Positions 17,737 through 27,146 are shown, counted from the stretch's first letter. The stretch is 64,000 nucleotides of DNA from Bradyrhizobium sp. CCBAU 53421 (GCF_015291625.1 NZ_CP030047.1:5394001-5458000), one strand, 5' to 3'. Notes: generated from the letters alone by a model not told the origin. Numbers and translations are program-made.

Positions 17737-18126
17737 CTACACCTCCACCAACACACCACCGGACGAGACTTCACCCGCTTCCACCCGCCGGTTCCCCTCA
17801 TCCACCATCACCACGCGCGGCCGGAACCTGCGCGCCTCCTCTGCGTCGAAGCCGGCATAGGCGACGATGATCACCTTGTCGCCGGCCATGGCGAGGCGCG
17901 CGGCGGCGCCGTTGAGGCCGATCGTGCCGGAGCCTGCGGGCGCCTCGATCACATAGGTCGAGAAACGCGTGCCGGTGTCGATATTGTAGATGTCGACGCG
18001 TTCGTTGATCAGGAACCCGGCGGCCTCGATCAAATTACGGTCGATCGAGATCGAGCCCTCGTAGTGCAAGTCCGCTTCGGTGACGCGCGCGCGATGAATC
18101 TTGCCCTTCATCAAAGTCACTTGCAT
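17737..18126 (-). CDS. panD: Aspartate 1-decarboxylase (pyruvoyl enzyme)
   Basis: PanD decarboxylates L-aspartate to beta-alanine for pantothenate and coenzyme A synthesis. The proenzyme self-cleaves between Gly24 and Ser25 to make the catalytic pyruvoyl group. With the start at [11 protein letters not shown] the cleavage site (LHYEGS) falls at exactly the Escherichia coli numbering, which is why this ATG is chosen over one three codons earlier. Also seen are the substrate-binding Tyr58-type region ([11 protein letters not shown]), the [12 protein letters not shown] loop and KVIIVAYA. At 129 residues it is slightly longer than the E. coli protein, with an acidic C-terminal tail. It is a single-gene unit here. 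Confidence 0.93.
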   Translation of the reverse strand: MQVTLMKGKIHRARVTEADLHYEGSISIDRNLIEAAGFLINERVDIYNIDTGTRFSTYVIEAPAGSGTIGLNGAAARLAMAGDKVIIVAYAGFDAEEARRFRPRVVMVDEGNRRVEAGEVSSGGVLVEV

Positions 18127-18380
18127 CGAGGCCATCCCGTATCGTTGCGTCGGAATTTTCCGAGGCCGCCAATACGGACCGCGCGGCTCGCGGTCAATAC
18201 GTGTTGCGCGACCGGCACGTCGCGGCGCCTCCGTGCGTCGACAGGTTTATTCTGGGATCGCCGATTGCGTTGGTTGGATTAGGCTGCCTGTCGCGGCACC
18301 GCTGAAATAATCGCGCTGCAATTTGTCCCTCAGGGAGCATGGCATTATCTTGCCATCGATTGGCCGGCAGCGGGCGCTTC

Positions 18381-18593
18381 TCACTTCAGCCAATCCAGCA
18401 AGACAGGCTCTATGAGGACGAAAGTAAGTATTCCGGAGCCAACGACCGCTATCGCCCAGAGCCTGCTCAGTTGGCTGGACCTGAGGTCGCCCTTTTCCCT
18501 GCGTGCATCCGCCCAAGGTGTCGCCCACCGTTCGTTCAACATCGCCACTGCGAGCGAAGCAGCAAGGGCGATCAGCACTGCGGTGGTTTTCAT
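18381..18593 (-). CDS. Small hypothetical membrane protein (70 aa)
   Basis: The frame starting MKTTAVLIALAASLAVAML gives one N-terminal hydrophobic helix, a charged middle (NERWATPWADARREKGDL) and a second hydrophobic helix (LWAIAVVGSGILTFVLIEPVLL). This is a coherent two-helix inner-membrane topology. The ribosome binding site is weak. Its start lies about 60 bases after the stop of the LprI-like gene on the same strand, so they may be co-transcribed. No family is recognised. Confidence 0.45.
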   Translation of the reverse strand: MKTTAVLIALAASLAVAMLNERWATPWADARREKGDLRSSQLSRLWAIAVVGSGILTFVLIEPVLLDWLK

Positions 18594-18654
18594 AGGGCTC
18601 GACACCAATTGCGTTGTTTGTCTGTCGCGCTGCCCGATTGGCTGTTTATGCCGC

Positions 18655-19044
18655 CTACTGGCTGGCGCGCTTTTCAAGAAGCAGCGTGCGGTCGGCGATG
18701 TCCTTCAATTCGAACGCCTGGGAGTCGAGGAACGCGACGGACCCGTTGTCGGGGTCCGCGGCGAGGCGATGGGTTTCACCCAGATGATGCTTCAGCCAGG
18801 CCCGCTGCTCGGTCTGCAATTGCGCGTGCGCCTCGCCCTTCGACTTTGCGAGAAGCGCTTGATAGGCGGTGTTGAGCCTGATGTCCCACTGCTCGATTGC
18901 GGCCTTGCCGCACGCGAGCATCTTCGTTGACACCCCTTCGGCCTTGTCCATGCACGCATCATACTCAGTGTTTTGCTGCGCGCGCACCGACAAAGTCCCG
19001 AGCACGAGCGTAGCTGCAGCAATGACAAGCCTTCGCGACAGCAT
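18655..19044 (-). CDS. LprI / DUF1311-family secreted protein
   Basis: A signal peptide (MLSRRLVIAAATLVLGTLSVRA) precedes a DUF1311/LprI domain with two conserved cysteines and the family pattern YDACMDKAEG, ACGKAAIEQWDIRLNTAYQALL, LQTEQRAWLKH. Mycobacterial LprI inhibits lysozyme; many other members are uncharacterised periplasmic proteins. The charged helix-rich C-terminus ends KDIADRTLLLEKRASQ. The start is placed at MLSRR because the four preceding codons lie before the basic signal-peptide region. Confidence 0.75.
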   Translation of the reverse strand: MLSRRLVIAAATLVLGTLSVRAQQNTEYDACMDKAEGVSTKMLACGKAAIEQWDIRLNTAYQALLAKSKGEAHAQLQTEQRAWLKHHLGETHRLAADPDNGSVAFLDSQAFELKDIADRTLLLEKRASQ

Positions 19045-19071
19045 GACCACGTCCAAATCAACTCACCGGCA

Positions 19072-19106
19072 TCGCGGCGGGTTACGCTTCGCTAACCCGC
19101 CCTACT
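19072..19106. repeat. Palindromic intergenic repeat, GGCGGGTTACGC type
   Basis: GGCGGGTTACGCTTCGCTAA followed by CCCGCCCTAC forms a hairpin with arms GGCGGGTTA.CG / CGCTAACCCGCC. This is the cleanest copy of a family also present at 17,690, 25,560 and 30,700. Confidence 0.75.
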
Positions 19107-19147
19107 CGCTACTGCTTATTTATGGAAGCGCACGCGCGCGCCTCCGC

Positions 19148-19417
19148 TCACGCCGCCTTCGCTTCCTTGTCTGCCGGCGCGGTTTCCATGGCGCGCATGT
19201 AGAGATCGAGCAGGGATTCACGCTCGTCGCGCTCGTCCTGGTCCTGCTTGCGCAGCTTGATGATCTCCTTGAGGATCTTCACGTCGAAACCCTCGCCCTT
19301 CGCCTCCGAGAAGACTTCCTTCTTCTGCTCGCTCAGTTCCGCCATTTCGGTGTCAAGGTTCTCGATCCGCTCGACGAAGGAACGAATTTTTCCGCCGGGA
19401 ATGGTGATGTCAGACAT
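19148..19417 (-). CDS. gapR: GapR-family (DUF2312) nucleoid protein
   Basis: An 89-residue protein, the same length as Caulobacter GapR. GapR is an alphaproteobacterial chromatin protein that clamps over-twisted DNA ahead of replication and transcription and stimulates topoisomerases. The conserved helical core is present (GGKIRSFVERIENLDTEM, EVFSEAKGEGFD, KILKEIIKLRKQDQDERDER). The start MSDITIPGG is preceded by AGAGGCACC. Longer in-frame extensions are not credible because they run into repeat DNA. Monocistronic. Confidence 0.9.
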   Translation of the reverse strand: MSDITIPGGKIRSFVERIENLDTEMAELSEQKKEVFSEAKGEGFDVKILKEIIKLRKQDQDERDERESLLDLYMRAMETAPADKEAKAA

Positions 19418-19604
19418 GGTGCCTCTTTGCTGAATGAGGTCGTGAAAATGAAAGCAAAGAGATGACCAATGTCTTAAGCCACGCGATCGCCACGACGTGT
19501 TCATAGCTTGAATCATGCATTGCTTCGCTTCGCTCGCGACGAAACGATGAACGCAGCTCTGATAGATCATGTCGCGAGAACGCAAAGCTGCGCCCTCACC
19601 CACA

Positions 19605-19735
19605 CCGTCATCGCCCGGCCTGTGCGCAATTGCGCACATGGACCGGGCGATCCAGTACGCCGCGGCCTCCCGGCTCTAGCACCGGCGTCTCTGGAACACT
19701 GGATCGCCCGGTCGAGGCCGGGCGATGACACCGAC
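19605..19735. repeat. Palindromic intergenic repeat, type 3
   Basis: A ~130-bp element with outer arms GTCATCGCCCGGCC and GGCCGGGCGATGAC, inner arms GGACCGGGCGATCCAGTA and TGGATCGCCCGGTC, and a small palindrome GTGCGCAATTGCGCAC. It is GC-rich and non-coding. The 19,418-19,852 gap that contains it has no protein gene I can support. Confidence 0.75.
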
Positions 19736-19852
19736 CTAGCTGTTTGACAGGGTGAATCAGGCGGATCCGTCATCCCCGCGAGCATCGCCCAGCGGCGGAG
19801 GTATTTTTGGGACGACGGCGCAAATCGCATCATCGCATGCGAGACAAATCAA

Positions 19853-20977
19853 TCAGGTGCCGCCCGCCACCCGCAGCGTAATCCGGGTCAATTCGGACGG
19901 CCGGCCGAGCCGCAAGGCAAAACCCGGCCACAGCGCGGTGCCGTTGTTGACGTAGAGCGTCATGCCGTCGACGTCGTAGCGGCCGGAGACGAAGCCGGCA
20001 TTGGCGGGCGCGGCGAGGCGATCGATCCCCCAGATCAATCCGCCATGGGTGTGTCCGGAGAGTTGCAGCGCGACGCCGAGCCGGGCTGCGTTGCGTGCGT
20101 CACTTGGCTGATGGTCGAGCAGGACGACGGGCGCGCCCTCGGGGGCGCCGTCGAGCACCGCGGCAAGGTCGCGGATGGAATGCCCCCGGTGGCGCGACGC
20201 GCGGTCGGTGATCCCCGCGATCACAAGCTTGCCGCCGCCGCGTTCGAGCACGATGTGCCGGTTCTCGAGCGAGCGCAGGCCGAGCGCTTCGTAGTGTGCC
20301 ATCCACGCGTCATAGCCGAAGATATATTCGTGATTGCCCGAGATCACGTAGACGCCATCGGCGGCCACAAGATCGCGCAACGGCTCGATGTCCTTGCGCC
20401 GCGCATCGATGCTGCCGTCGATCAGATCGCCGGTGATCGCGATCAGGTCGGCGCCGAGCTTGTTCGATCGCGCGACGACCTCGCGCGCCCATGGCGCGGG
20501 AAACAGCCGGCTGATGTGCAGATCGGTCAGTTGCAGGATGGTGTAGCCGTCGAACTCTTGCGGAAGTCCTGGGATACCGACCTCGACGTTCTTCAGCGGC
20601 GGAATGCGCATCGCCTGCTGCACGCCGATCGCGGCGGCTGCGGCCGCCAGCGCCGCGATTGCGTAGCGGACGCCGTCAGGCGCGCCGACGAAGCCGCCGT
20701 GGATCAGGGCTGCGACCAGCAGCCCGGCATCGAGCGCCAGTTGCAGCAGCGCCAGCAGCAAGATCGCGCCGAACGCCCAGTTGAACAGCACGACCACCGG
20801 ACGCGGAAACTCCGGCGCGAATTCCGATCCCGACGACAGCCTGTTCCAGCGGTGAAATTGCAGGGCGACCAGCACCAGCAACGCGGCGACGATCTTTGCC
20901 GGCAGCGGCCAGTCGAGCGGCCAGATGAAGCGGGCCAGGATCAGCAGGCTGGTCAGGCCGAAGATGAGTTGGGGAAT
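19853..20977 (-). CDS. Membrane-anchored metallophosphoesterase, apparent AUU start
   Basis: The N-terminal third has about four hydrophobic helices (LIFGLTSLLILARFIWPL; IVAALLVLVAL; FGAILLLALLQLAL; IAALAAAAAAIGV). A calcineurin-type metallophosphoesterase domain follows with all metal motifs: LTDLHIS, TGDLIDG, SGNHEY, LLDHQP and SGHTHGG. The active site probably faces the periplasm. Homologues begin at about this point with a short M..PIPQ sequence, but there is no ATG, GTG or TTG here. The frame has an ATT eight bases after GGAG, which I take as the start; the open frame upstream does not look coding. The N-terminus is therefore uncertain, while the domain call is firm. Confidence 0.8.
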   Translation of the reverse strand: MPQLIFGLTSLLILARFIWPLDWPLPAKIVAALLVLVALQFHRWNRLSSGSEFAPEFPRPVVVLFNWAFGAILLLALLQLALDAGLLVAALIHGGFVGAPDGVRYAIAALAAAAAAIGVQQAMRIPPLKNVEVGIPGLPQEFDGYTILQLTDLHISRLFPAPWAREVVARSNKLGADLIAITGDLIDGSIDARRKDIEPLRDLVAADGVYVISGNHEYIFGYDAWMAHYEALGLRSLENRHIVLERGGGKLVIAGITDRASRHRGHSIRDLAAVLDGAPEGAPVVLLDHQPSDARNAARLGVALQLSGHTHGGLIWGIDRLAAPANAGFVSGRYDVDGMTLYVNNGTALWPGFALRLGRPSELTRITLRVAGGT

Positions 20978-21247
20978 AGGTCTCGCTCCGGATCGGATCG
21001 GTGGGCTGTGCGGTCGGCGCCCAGCAAAGTTAGGGTGGGTCGGCCGCAGGCGTAAGCGGCCATCATCAGCACATTTTCGGCAAGTTGCGCCGCACTGAGG
21101 CGCCCTGCGCGCGTGGCCTTGCTGTGGTGCAAGGCTGACGCTGCCGCAGCCCTCGTCCCAGCAACGCCGAAAGCCACGTTGAAGCTTTGGCGGAGGTCTC
21201 CAGGCACCTCCCCGTCGCATCATCAGTCGCGCCTTCGGAAATAGAAC

Positions 21248-21293
21248 TTGAACATCGCTCATTTCCATGCCAAATATTGAACATTGTTCATTT
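21248..21293. promoter_or_regulatory. Paired operator: two copies of a near-palindromic 17-mer
   Basis: TTGAACATCGCTCATTT (21,248) and TTGAACATTGTTCATTT (21,277) are direct repeats 29 bp apart. The second is a perfect TGAACA-T-TGTTCA palindrome. They lie immediately before the GGGAG ribosome binding site of the ceramidase-like gene, overlapping where its promoter must be. This looks like a repressor site, for example of the TetR or MarR class; no such regulator gene is in the window. Confidence 0.55.
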
Positions 21294-21306
21294 TTGGGAG
21301 CCGACG

Positions 21307-22149
21307 ATGCACGCGACCTTTCGGATGGACGGATTGACCGGGTCCGAGCGGCCCGTGAAACCGTGGATGAAAGTCGCCCCGGCGATCATCACGATCGGCA
21401 TCATTGCGGCATTCGCGGTGCACGGACGCATCGCGCAGCCGGCCCACTACAACGATTTCGCCGACCACTCGGCCTTGTTCGGCATCCCCCACGCAGCCGA
21501 TGTCCTGTCGAACGCAGGCTTCGCGCTGATTGCGATCTGCGGCTGGCTGACGCTGCGCCCTCACCGCAGCAGCGACCGGCTGCGCGCCGGATGGCCGGGC
21601 TATCGCCTGTTCCTGATCGGCCTGTTCCTGACCGCCTTCGGGTCCGCCTTCTTTCACCTTGCCCCCGGCAATGGCCGCCTGACCTGGGACATGCTGCCGA
21701 TCGCGCTTGCCGGCGCCGGCCTGCTGGTCGGCGTCCGCGGCGACACCCAGCCGGGATCGAAGACGAACCCGGGATCGAAGACCAACTTCGAAGCGATCCT
21801 TCTCGGGCTTTACGCCACCGCCAGCGTCGCATGGTGGGTTTATACCGACCGGCATGGTGCGGGCGACCTGCGGCCGTATCTGCTGCTGCAGGTGCTCCCG
21901 CTCCTCCTGATCCCGCTGTGGCAGGCGATCTATCGTGCGCCGCGCACCGAACGCATCGCGTTCGCCGCCGCGATGGGGCTGTACGTCGTGGCCAAGGTCG
22001 CTGAGGTGCTCGACCATCAGATCGCAGACACGCTTCAGTTCGTCAGCGGACATACGTTGAAGCATCTGCTCGCGACGGCCGCCACGGCTGCCATCGTCTG
22101 GGGCGTGACGCGACGATTTTCCGGCAGCGGCGGTCGAAAGCGAGCGTAG
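21307..22149 (+). CDS. CREST-type integral membrane hydrolase (alkaline ceramidase-like)
   Basis: A 280-residue multi-helix membrane protein. The pattern YNDFAD...NAGFALIAICG near the N-terminus, AFGSAFFHLAP(G)NGRLTWDMLPIA, and a terminal HTLKHLL match the alkaline ceramidase branch of the CREST superfamily, where Ser, Asp and His residues bind zinc and hydrolyse an amide bond. Bacterial members are uncharacterised, so the substrate (ceramide-like or other amide lipid) is inferred only. The ATG is chosen for GGGAG seven bases upstream. It is preceded by a paired operator. A short tandem amino-acid repeat (PGSKTN twice) lies in one loop. Confidence 0.75.
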   Translation: MHATFRMDGLTGSERPVKPWMKVAPAIITIGIIAAFAVHGRIAQPAHYNDFADHSALFGIPHAADVLSNAGFALIAICGWLTLRPHRSSDRLRAGWPGYRLFLIGLFLTAFGSAFFHLAPGNGRLTWDMLPIALAGAGLLVGVRGDTQPGSKTNPGSKTNFEAILLGLYATASVAWWVYTDRHGAGDLRPYLLLQVLPLLLIPLWQAIYRAPRTERIAFAAAMGLYVVAKVAEVLDHQIADTLQFVSGHTLKHLLATAATAAIVWGVTRRFSGSGGRKRA

Positions 22150-22693
22150 CGCCAAAGGCGCAATCCACCCTTTCCTCGCCTGGATTGGCCGTTATGCTTC
22201 GCTACGAGTCTCAAGCCAATCCCGTCATCCTGAGGTGCGAGCGGAGCGAGCCTCGAAGGATGCACGGCCACCAGCCGGGCCGTCGACCCTTCGAGACGCC
22301 GCTACGCGGCTCCTCAGGGTGACGGTGATAGCATGTGGAGCGACTTGTCCGCCGTAGCTCGAAGAGCGAAGGCGATACCCATCGCTTGCTCACCAAGGTC
22401 ACCCCTACGTGATCTGCATAATTTCGGAATAATGGAAACGTACCGCTGAGTTGCCCGACGCGTCAAGTCGCTTCTCCGGGTCGCCGCGGCGACTGCTACT
22501 TTGCATGGGGTTGTTTTCGATATTTTGGGACGGGTAGCTTTGCCGCTTCACGCATCTCGGTCGGATCAGGCGGATTGACCCGGTTGGCGACCGTATCCAT
22601 ATGCATCTGCATGAACCGGCTGCCCGCCGTTTCGCCCCCACCTGGACACAGCCAAATACCACCGGCTCCCGTCCCCAACGTTCCGGAGCCCCC
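22150..22693. other. Gene-free gap with a type 2 palindromic repeat
   Basis: Between 22,215 and 22,330 lies a type 2 element: GTCATCCTGAGGTGCGAGC on the left, CTCCTCAGGGTGACGG on the right, and inner CCTCGAAGGATG / GACCCTTCGAG, as in the copy at 10,360 but in the opposite orientation. The rest (to about 22,690) contains fragments of other repeats around GTAGCTCGAAGAGCGAAGGC and no protein gene that I can support. Confidence 0.65.
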
Positions 22694-23689
22694 GTGGCCG
22701 CCCTCTCCATTCTCGATCTCGTCCGCGTCACCGAGGAAACCGATGCGCGCGGCGCGCTCTACAATGCGCGCGATGTCGCCCGCCATGCCGAGGCGCTCGG
22801 CTATCGCCGGATCTGGGTGGCGGAGCACCACAACATGGCGGGGATCGCGAGCGCCGCGACGTCGGTGGTGATCGGCCACATCGCGGCGGGCACCAAGACC
22901 ATCCGGGTCGGCGCCGGCGGCATCATGCTGCCGAACCACGCGCCCTATGTGATTGCCGAGCAGTTCGGCACCTTGGCGCGGCTGTTCCCTGACCGGATCG
23001 ACCTCGGCCTCGGCCGCGCGCCGGGCACCGACCAGCTCACCTTGCGCGCGCTGCGCCGCACGCCCGAATCCGCCGAGAACTTTCCGCAGGACGTGCTCGA
23101 GGTGCAGGCCTTCCTCGCCGCCGCCGGGCCCAACCAGCGCATCCAGGCGGTGCCGGCCGCGGGCACCGACGTGCCGCTGTGGATCTTGGGATCGAGCAAT
23201 TTCGGCGCGATGCTGGCCGGCGAGCTCGGCCTGCCCTACGCCTTCGCCTCGCACTTTGCCCCCGAGCTGCTGCTCCAGGCGCTGCAGATCTATCGCGCGC
23301 GCTTCAAGCCGTCGGAGCAGCTCGAGCGTCCGTACACCATGGTCGGCGTCAACATCATCGCCGCCGACACCGACGCGGAAGCGCGGCGGCTTGCCACCAC
23401 GCAGCAGATGTCGTTCACCAACATCTTCCGCGGCGCGCGCGGCCTCAGCCAGCCGCCGATCGACGACATCGAGACCTACTGGTCGCCTTCGGAGAAAGTC
23501 CAGGCGATGCGGATGCTGGAGCGCTCCATCATCGGCTCGCCCGCGACGGTGCGCGCCGGCATCGATGCGCTGGTCGCGGAGACCGGCGCCGACGAGTTGA
23601 TGATCGTGTCCGACGTCTACGATCACCAGAAGCGGCTGCGCTCGTTCGAGCTGATCGCCGAGGCCGGCGGGATCACGCCGCAGGCATAA
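22694..23689 (+). CDS. Luciferase-like (LLM class) flavin-dependent monooxygenase
   Basis: A 331-residue bacterial-luciferase-fold TIM barrel of the flavin-dependent oxidoreductase class that uses FMNH2 supplied by a separate reductase. Typical segments are [73 protein letters not shown] and VPLWILGSS. It is close to the LLM group annotated MsnO8-like. The GTG start is supported by GGAG six bases before it; earlier ATGs in frame would add a non-conserved proline-rich leader. The substrate is unknown. It converges with the HtrA-like protease gene 12 bases away. Confidence 0.85.
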   Translation: MAALSILDLVRVTEETDARGALYNARDVARHAEALGYRRIWVAEHHNMAGIASAATSVVIGHIAAGTKTIRVGAGGIMLPNHAPYVIAEQFGTLARLFPDRIDLGLGRAPGTDQLTLRALRRTPESAENFPQDVLEVQAFLAAAGPNQRIQAVPAAGTDVPLWILGSSNFGAMLAGELGLPYAFASHFAPELLLQALQIYRARFKPSEQLERPYTMVGVNIIAADTDAEARRLATTQQMSFTNIFRGARGLSQPPIDDIETYWSPSEKVQAMRMLERSIIGSPATVRAGIDALVAETGADELMIVSDVYDHQKRLRSFELIAEAGGITPQA

Positions 23690-23701
23690 CCCACAACGCG
23701 A

Positions 23702-24892
23702 TCACTTCGGCAGACCGGCAGGCGCCTGCGACTGCGCGAGCTGGCCCAGCGTCACGCTCAGCGAGTTCTGCGCCTTGTCGCGCACCATCGAAAGCTTGAC
23801 CGAACTGCCGGGCGCCGCCGCATAGACCTTCCTGGTCAGTTCGTTCGCGCTCTTGATCGGCTCGTCATTGACCGAGGTGATCGCGTCGCCGCGCTTCAGT
23901 CCGGCCTTCGCAGCCGGGCCGCCGCTCTGCACGCCGACCACGACCGCGCCGCGGAGACTGTTCGCGCCCAGGCTCTCGGCAACATCGGGCGTAATCGATT
24001 GAACCTGGGCTCCCATCCATCCGCGCGTGACCGCGCCCTTCTCCTTCAGCTGCGGGACCACCGTCTTCACGGTGTCGGCGGGAACGGCGAAGGCGACACC
24101 GACAGAGCCGCCCGAGGGCGAAACGATCAGGCTGTTCACGCCGATCACATCGCCATGCGCATTGAAGCTCGGTCCGCCGGAATCGCCGCGATTGATCCGC
24201 GCATCGATCTGAACGAAATCTTCCGAAGGTCCGCTCTCAAGATCTCGCGCACGGGCCGAGACGATGCCCGCGTTGACGGTGTTGCCGAGCCCGAATGAAT
24301 TGCCGACCGCAAGCACCCAGTCGCCGGCGCGCGGCGCTTGATCCGCGAGCCTGACAAAGGCGAAGTCGGTCCGCCCGTCGACCTTGAGCACGGCCAGGTC
24401 GCTGACCGGGTCCTTGCCCACGACTTTCGCCTTGTAGACCTTGCTGTCGCTGGTGCGGACGTCGGCTGCATCGCTGCCGCCGAGCAGATGATTGCTCGTC
24501 ACCGCATAGCCGTCCGCGGAAATGAAGAAGCCCGAACCGATCGAGGTCATCTCGCCCGACCCCGGCATGCTGCCCGGACCGCGCCGGCCGGGACCGGGAG
24601 CAAGCCTCGGCGTGTCCTGGTCGGGCGATCCATCCGGCTCGGCGGACTGGCCGGGGGAATTGTCATCGTCAGCCGCAACCACCTTGGCGTTCACGCCGAT
24701 CACGGCCGGCCCGACCTTCTCCGCAAGATCGGCAAAACCGCCAGGACCATCGCTGCGATGATCCGCGCTCGAATTCAGCGGCTGGGCATGGGCGATGCTT
24801 GCAACAACCAGCACTGCCGACGCGAAGGCGGCGCTTGCGACCGACATGCGAGGGCGGACCAAAGCCGGGTTTCCGTGAATCATCTTTCGCAT
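23702..24892 (-). CDS. HtrA/DegP-like periplasmic serine protease with one PDZ domain
   Basis: A 396-residue S1C-family protease. A signal peptide (to about residue 36, ASIAHA) is followed by a Gly/Pro/Asp-rich linker, then the protease domain (about 115-285) with catalytic His135 (TSNHLL), Asp165 ([11 protein letters not shown]) and Ser238 (NRGDSGGP), and a single C-terminal PDZ domain (about 295-385; [22 protein letters not shown]). One PDZ makes it DegS-like in layout. Its role would be periplasmic protein quality control or regulated proteolysis. The exact start is uncertain; MSVASAAF at residue 16 is an alternative. Confidence 0.9.
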   Translation of the reverse strand: MRKMIHGNPALVRPRMSVASAAFASAVLVVASIAHAQPLNSSADHRSDGPGGFADLAEKVGPAVIGVNAKVVAADDDNSPGQSAEPDGSPDQDTPRLAPGPGRRGPGSMPGSGEMTSIGSGFFISADGYAVTSNHLLGGSDAADVRTSDSKVYKAKVVGKDPVSDLAVLKVDGRTDFAFVRLADQAPRAGDWVLAVGNSFGLGNTVNAGIVSARARDLESGPSEDFVQIDARINRGDSGGPSFNAHGDVIGVNSLIVSPSGGSVGVAFAVPADTVKTVVPQLKEKGAVTRGWMGAQVQSITPDVAESLGANSLRGAVVVGVQSGGPAAKAGLKRGDAITSVNDEPIKSANELTRKVYAAAPGSSVKLSMVRDKAQNSLSVTLGQLAQSQAPAGLPK

Positions 24893-25117
24893 CCATGTTT
24901 TGGATCAGCCAGGTTCTGGATCGGCAAAGCGCCGGTAAGGCCGCGATGCCCAGCGACAATTGGCAACGGAAAGCGGGACAGACCGTTCCACCGGCAGCCG
25001 CGTTGGGCAGGAAACTCGCCGCCTCCGCGCTCTTGGCAGACAAATCGGCAGGTTTTCGCTTGCTTTGCCCGCACACGCCCCTACGGTGCGCCCGCCACAA
25101 TGGGGACGATCTCGACT

Positions 25118-25462
25118 ATGGACGCTGCCACGAACTGCCCGAAATGCAATTCCGAGCATGCCTATCAGGATGGTGCTCTCTGGGTCTGCCCGGAATGCGC
25201 CCATGAATGGAGCGCCGAGGCGGTCGCGGTAGCCTCGCAGGAGGCAGGCGTGCGTGATGCGCACGGCAATCCGCTGGCGGACGGCGACAGCGTCATCGTG
25301 ATCAAGGATCTCAAGGTCAAGGGCTCGTCATCGGTCGTCAAGGGCGGCACCAAGGTCAGGAACATCCGCCTCACCGAGGGGAGCGACGGACACAACATCG
25401 CCTGCAAGATTGACGGCATCGGCGCGATGAACCTTAAGTCCGAGTTCGTGAAGAAGGCCTAG
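25118..25462 (+). CDS. PhnA/YjdM-family zinc-ribbon protein
   Basis: A 114-residue protein with an N-terminal zinc ribbon (CPKC...CPEC, about residues 7-26) and a C-terminal PhnA-type beta domain ([52 protein letters not shown]). The family is named after phosphonoacetate-related PhnA but most members have no proven role. The ATG at [10 protein letters not shown] is preferred because the zinc ribbon begins directly after it; a further ATG six codons earlier has no ribosome binding site. Confidence 0.85.
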   Translation: MDAATNCPKCNSEHAYQDGALWVCPECAHEWSAEAVAVASQEAGVRDAHGNPLADGDSVIVIKDLKVKGSSSVVKGGTKVRNIRLTEGSDGHNIACKIDGIGAMNLKSEFVKKA

Positions 25463-25494
25463 CGAGCATAGTGTGTGAAGCGGATTAGCCGACT

Positions 25495-25596
25495 ACGTTC
25501 GCCGTAGCTCAACCAGCGAAGGCGGAAGGCGCAATCCGCCGTTTCTCGCGTGCCATCGGCGAGTTTACGTTGCGCTAACCCGCCTTGCGCGTTTGG
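25495..25596. repeat. Intergenic repeat of the GTAGCTC..GCTAACCCGCC type
   Basis: Contains CGCCGTAGCTC...GCGAAGGCGGAAGGCGCAATCCGCC followed by GAGTTTACGTTGCGCTAACCCGCC, matching parts of the elements at 17,690, 19,072 and 30,651. It fills the gap between two converging genes. Confidence 0.6.
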
Positions 25597-26880
25597 CTAC
25601 ACCCTACTCAACGCCTGCGCGATGTCGGCCACCAGGTCGGACGGATGCTCGATCCCGATCGAGAGCCGGATCGTGGTATCGAGCACGCCGATCTTCTTGC
25701 GGATATCGGCCGGCACGCCGGAATGCGTCATCGTCGCCGGCAGGCTCGCAAGCGACTCGGTGCCGCCGAGGCTCACCGCGAGCTTGAATATCTGCAAGCT
25801 GTTGAGGAATTTCTCCGCCGCCTGCTGCCCGCCGACGATGTCGAACGAGAAGGTCGAGCCGGCGCCGCTGCTTTGGCTGGCGAACACACGCCCCGCCGGT
25901 GACGCCGTGTCGTGATGACCGAGATAATGCACCTGCGCCACCTTGGGATGGTCGCGCAGATAGTCGGCGACGATGTGCGCATTGCGGTCGGCCTTTTCCA
26001 TGCGCAGGCTCAGCGTTTCCAGCGAACGGCTGATCATCCAGCAGGAATGCGGATCGAGCTGGGTGCCGATCGCGCCGCGCAGCGCCTTGACGTCCTTCAT
26101 CAGTTTCTTCGAGCCGAGCGCCGCGCCCGCGATCAGGTCGGAGTGGCCGCCGACATATTTGGTCAGCGAGTACAGCGACAGGTCGGCGCCGTGCTCGATC
26201 GGGCGCTGAAACACCGGCCCGAGCAGCGTGTTGTCGCAGGCGATGATCGGGGTGAAGCCCTGCGCCTTGCCGATCGCGTCGGCGATGCGCCTGGTGAGCG
26301 CGATGTCGACCAGGCCGTTGGTCGGGTTGGCCGGTGTCTCGATGAAGATCATCGCGACGCGGCCCTTCTTCATCGCCTCGTCGGCGGCGGCACGGACGAC
26401 GCGCTCGTCGAGGCCGTCGGCAAAGCCCACGGCCTGAATCGAGAACGCCGCCAGCGTCCTGGTGAACAGCGTCTCCGTGCCGCCATAGAGCGGCTGCGAG
26501 TGCAGGATCACGTCGCCGGGCCGCGCGAAGGCGAGCACCGTGGTCGAGATCGCCGACATGCCTGACGAGAACAGCGCGCAGCTCTCGGTGCGCTCATAGA
26601 TCGCAAGCCGGTCCTCGACGATCTCGCTGTTCGGATGATTGAAGCGCGAATAGACCAGTCCCGCTCCCATGCCTTCCGGAGGCTCGCGTCGTCCCGCAAC
26701 GAAATCGAAAAAATCCTTGCCGTCCTCGGCAGTCCTGAACACGAAGGTCGAGGTCAGGAACACCGGCGGCTTGACGGCGCCCTCCGACAGCTGCGGATCG
26801 TAGCCGTAGTTGAGCATCTGGGTTTCCGGATGCAGCAGATGGTTGCCGATGTGGGTCTTGGACGGAAACGGTTTTGTCAT
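25597..26880 (-). CDS. Cystathionine gamma-synthase-family PLP enzyme
   Basis: A 427-residue PLP-dependent Cys/Met-metabolism enzyme. The fold-I hallmarks are present: [31 protein letters not shown], the substrate-binding [34 protein letters not shown] and the Schiff-base lysine Lys241 in [11 protein letters not shown]. Such enzymes make or cleave cystathionine, or act as methionine gamma-lyases. The N-terminus ([17 protein letters not shown]) and length fit a subfamily common in rhizobia whose exact reaction is not fixed. Start ATG follows AAGGAGACCGGCC. Cytoplasmic. Confidence 0.85.
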   Translation of the reverse strand: MTKPFPSKTHIGNHLLHPETQMLNYGYDPQLSEGAVKPPVFLTSTFVFRTAEDGKDFFDFVAGRREPPEGMGAGLVYSRFNHPNSEIVEDRLAIYERTESCALFSSGMSAISTTVLAFARPGDVILHSQPLYGGTETLFTRTLAAFSIQAVGFADGLDERVVRAAADEAMKKGRVAMIFIETPANPTNGLVDIALTRRIADAIGKAQGFTPIIACDNTLLGPVFQRPIEHGADLSLYSLTKYVGGHSDLIAGAALGSKKLMKDVKALRGAIGTQLDPHSCWMISRSLETLSLRMEKADRNAHIVADYLRDHPKVAQVHYLGHHDTASPAGRVFASQSSGAGSTFSFDIVGGQQAAEKFLNSLQIFKLAVSLGGTESLASLPATMTHSGVPADIRKKIGVLDTTIRLSIGIEHPSDLVADIAQALSRV

Positions 26881-27011
26881 GGCCGGTCTCCTTGATATCG
26901 AAACCTTTCGAGGGACCATCGCACGGGCGGCAGGCCCTTCAGAATCTGCCGCAAGCATACTCCACCTTTGTGCCATTCAGCCAAAGCACGGCGGAAGACA
27001 TCTCTGGATAA

Positions 27012-27049
27012 CGAACGGCCGGCGTGCGCCCTGCGCCGCCGGCCGTTCG
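27012..27049. repeat. Perfect 13-bp inverted repeat
   Basis: CGAACGGCCGGCG and CGCCGGCCGTTCG flank a 12-base loop. It lies between the PepSY gene and the CGS-family gene, both on the minus strand. Neither strand has a T-tract after it, so it is not a standard terminator. It may stabilise an mRNA end or bind a protein. Confidence 0.6.
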
Positions 27050-27146
27050 AAAAACCGTTGCCCGCATCGTGCGTGCGTGATGTCACTCAGCTGGCGACGT
27101 CAGGACGATCGCCGACACGGCTGCTCACGCTGCGGTGAATACGCGG

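Noticed and set aside
20978..21268. Extending the metallophosphoesterase 97 codons upstream to an ATG
   Set aside because: The extra residues are Arg/Cys/Pro-rich and non-conserved in style, would cover the control region of the divergent gene, and have no family support.
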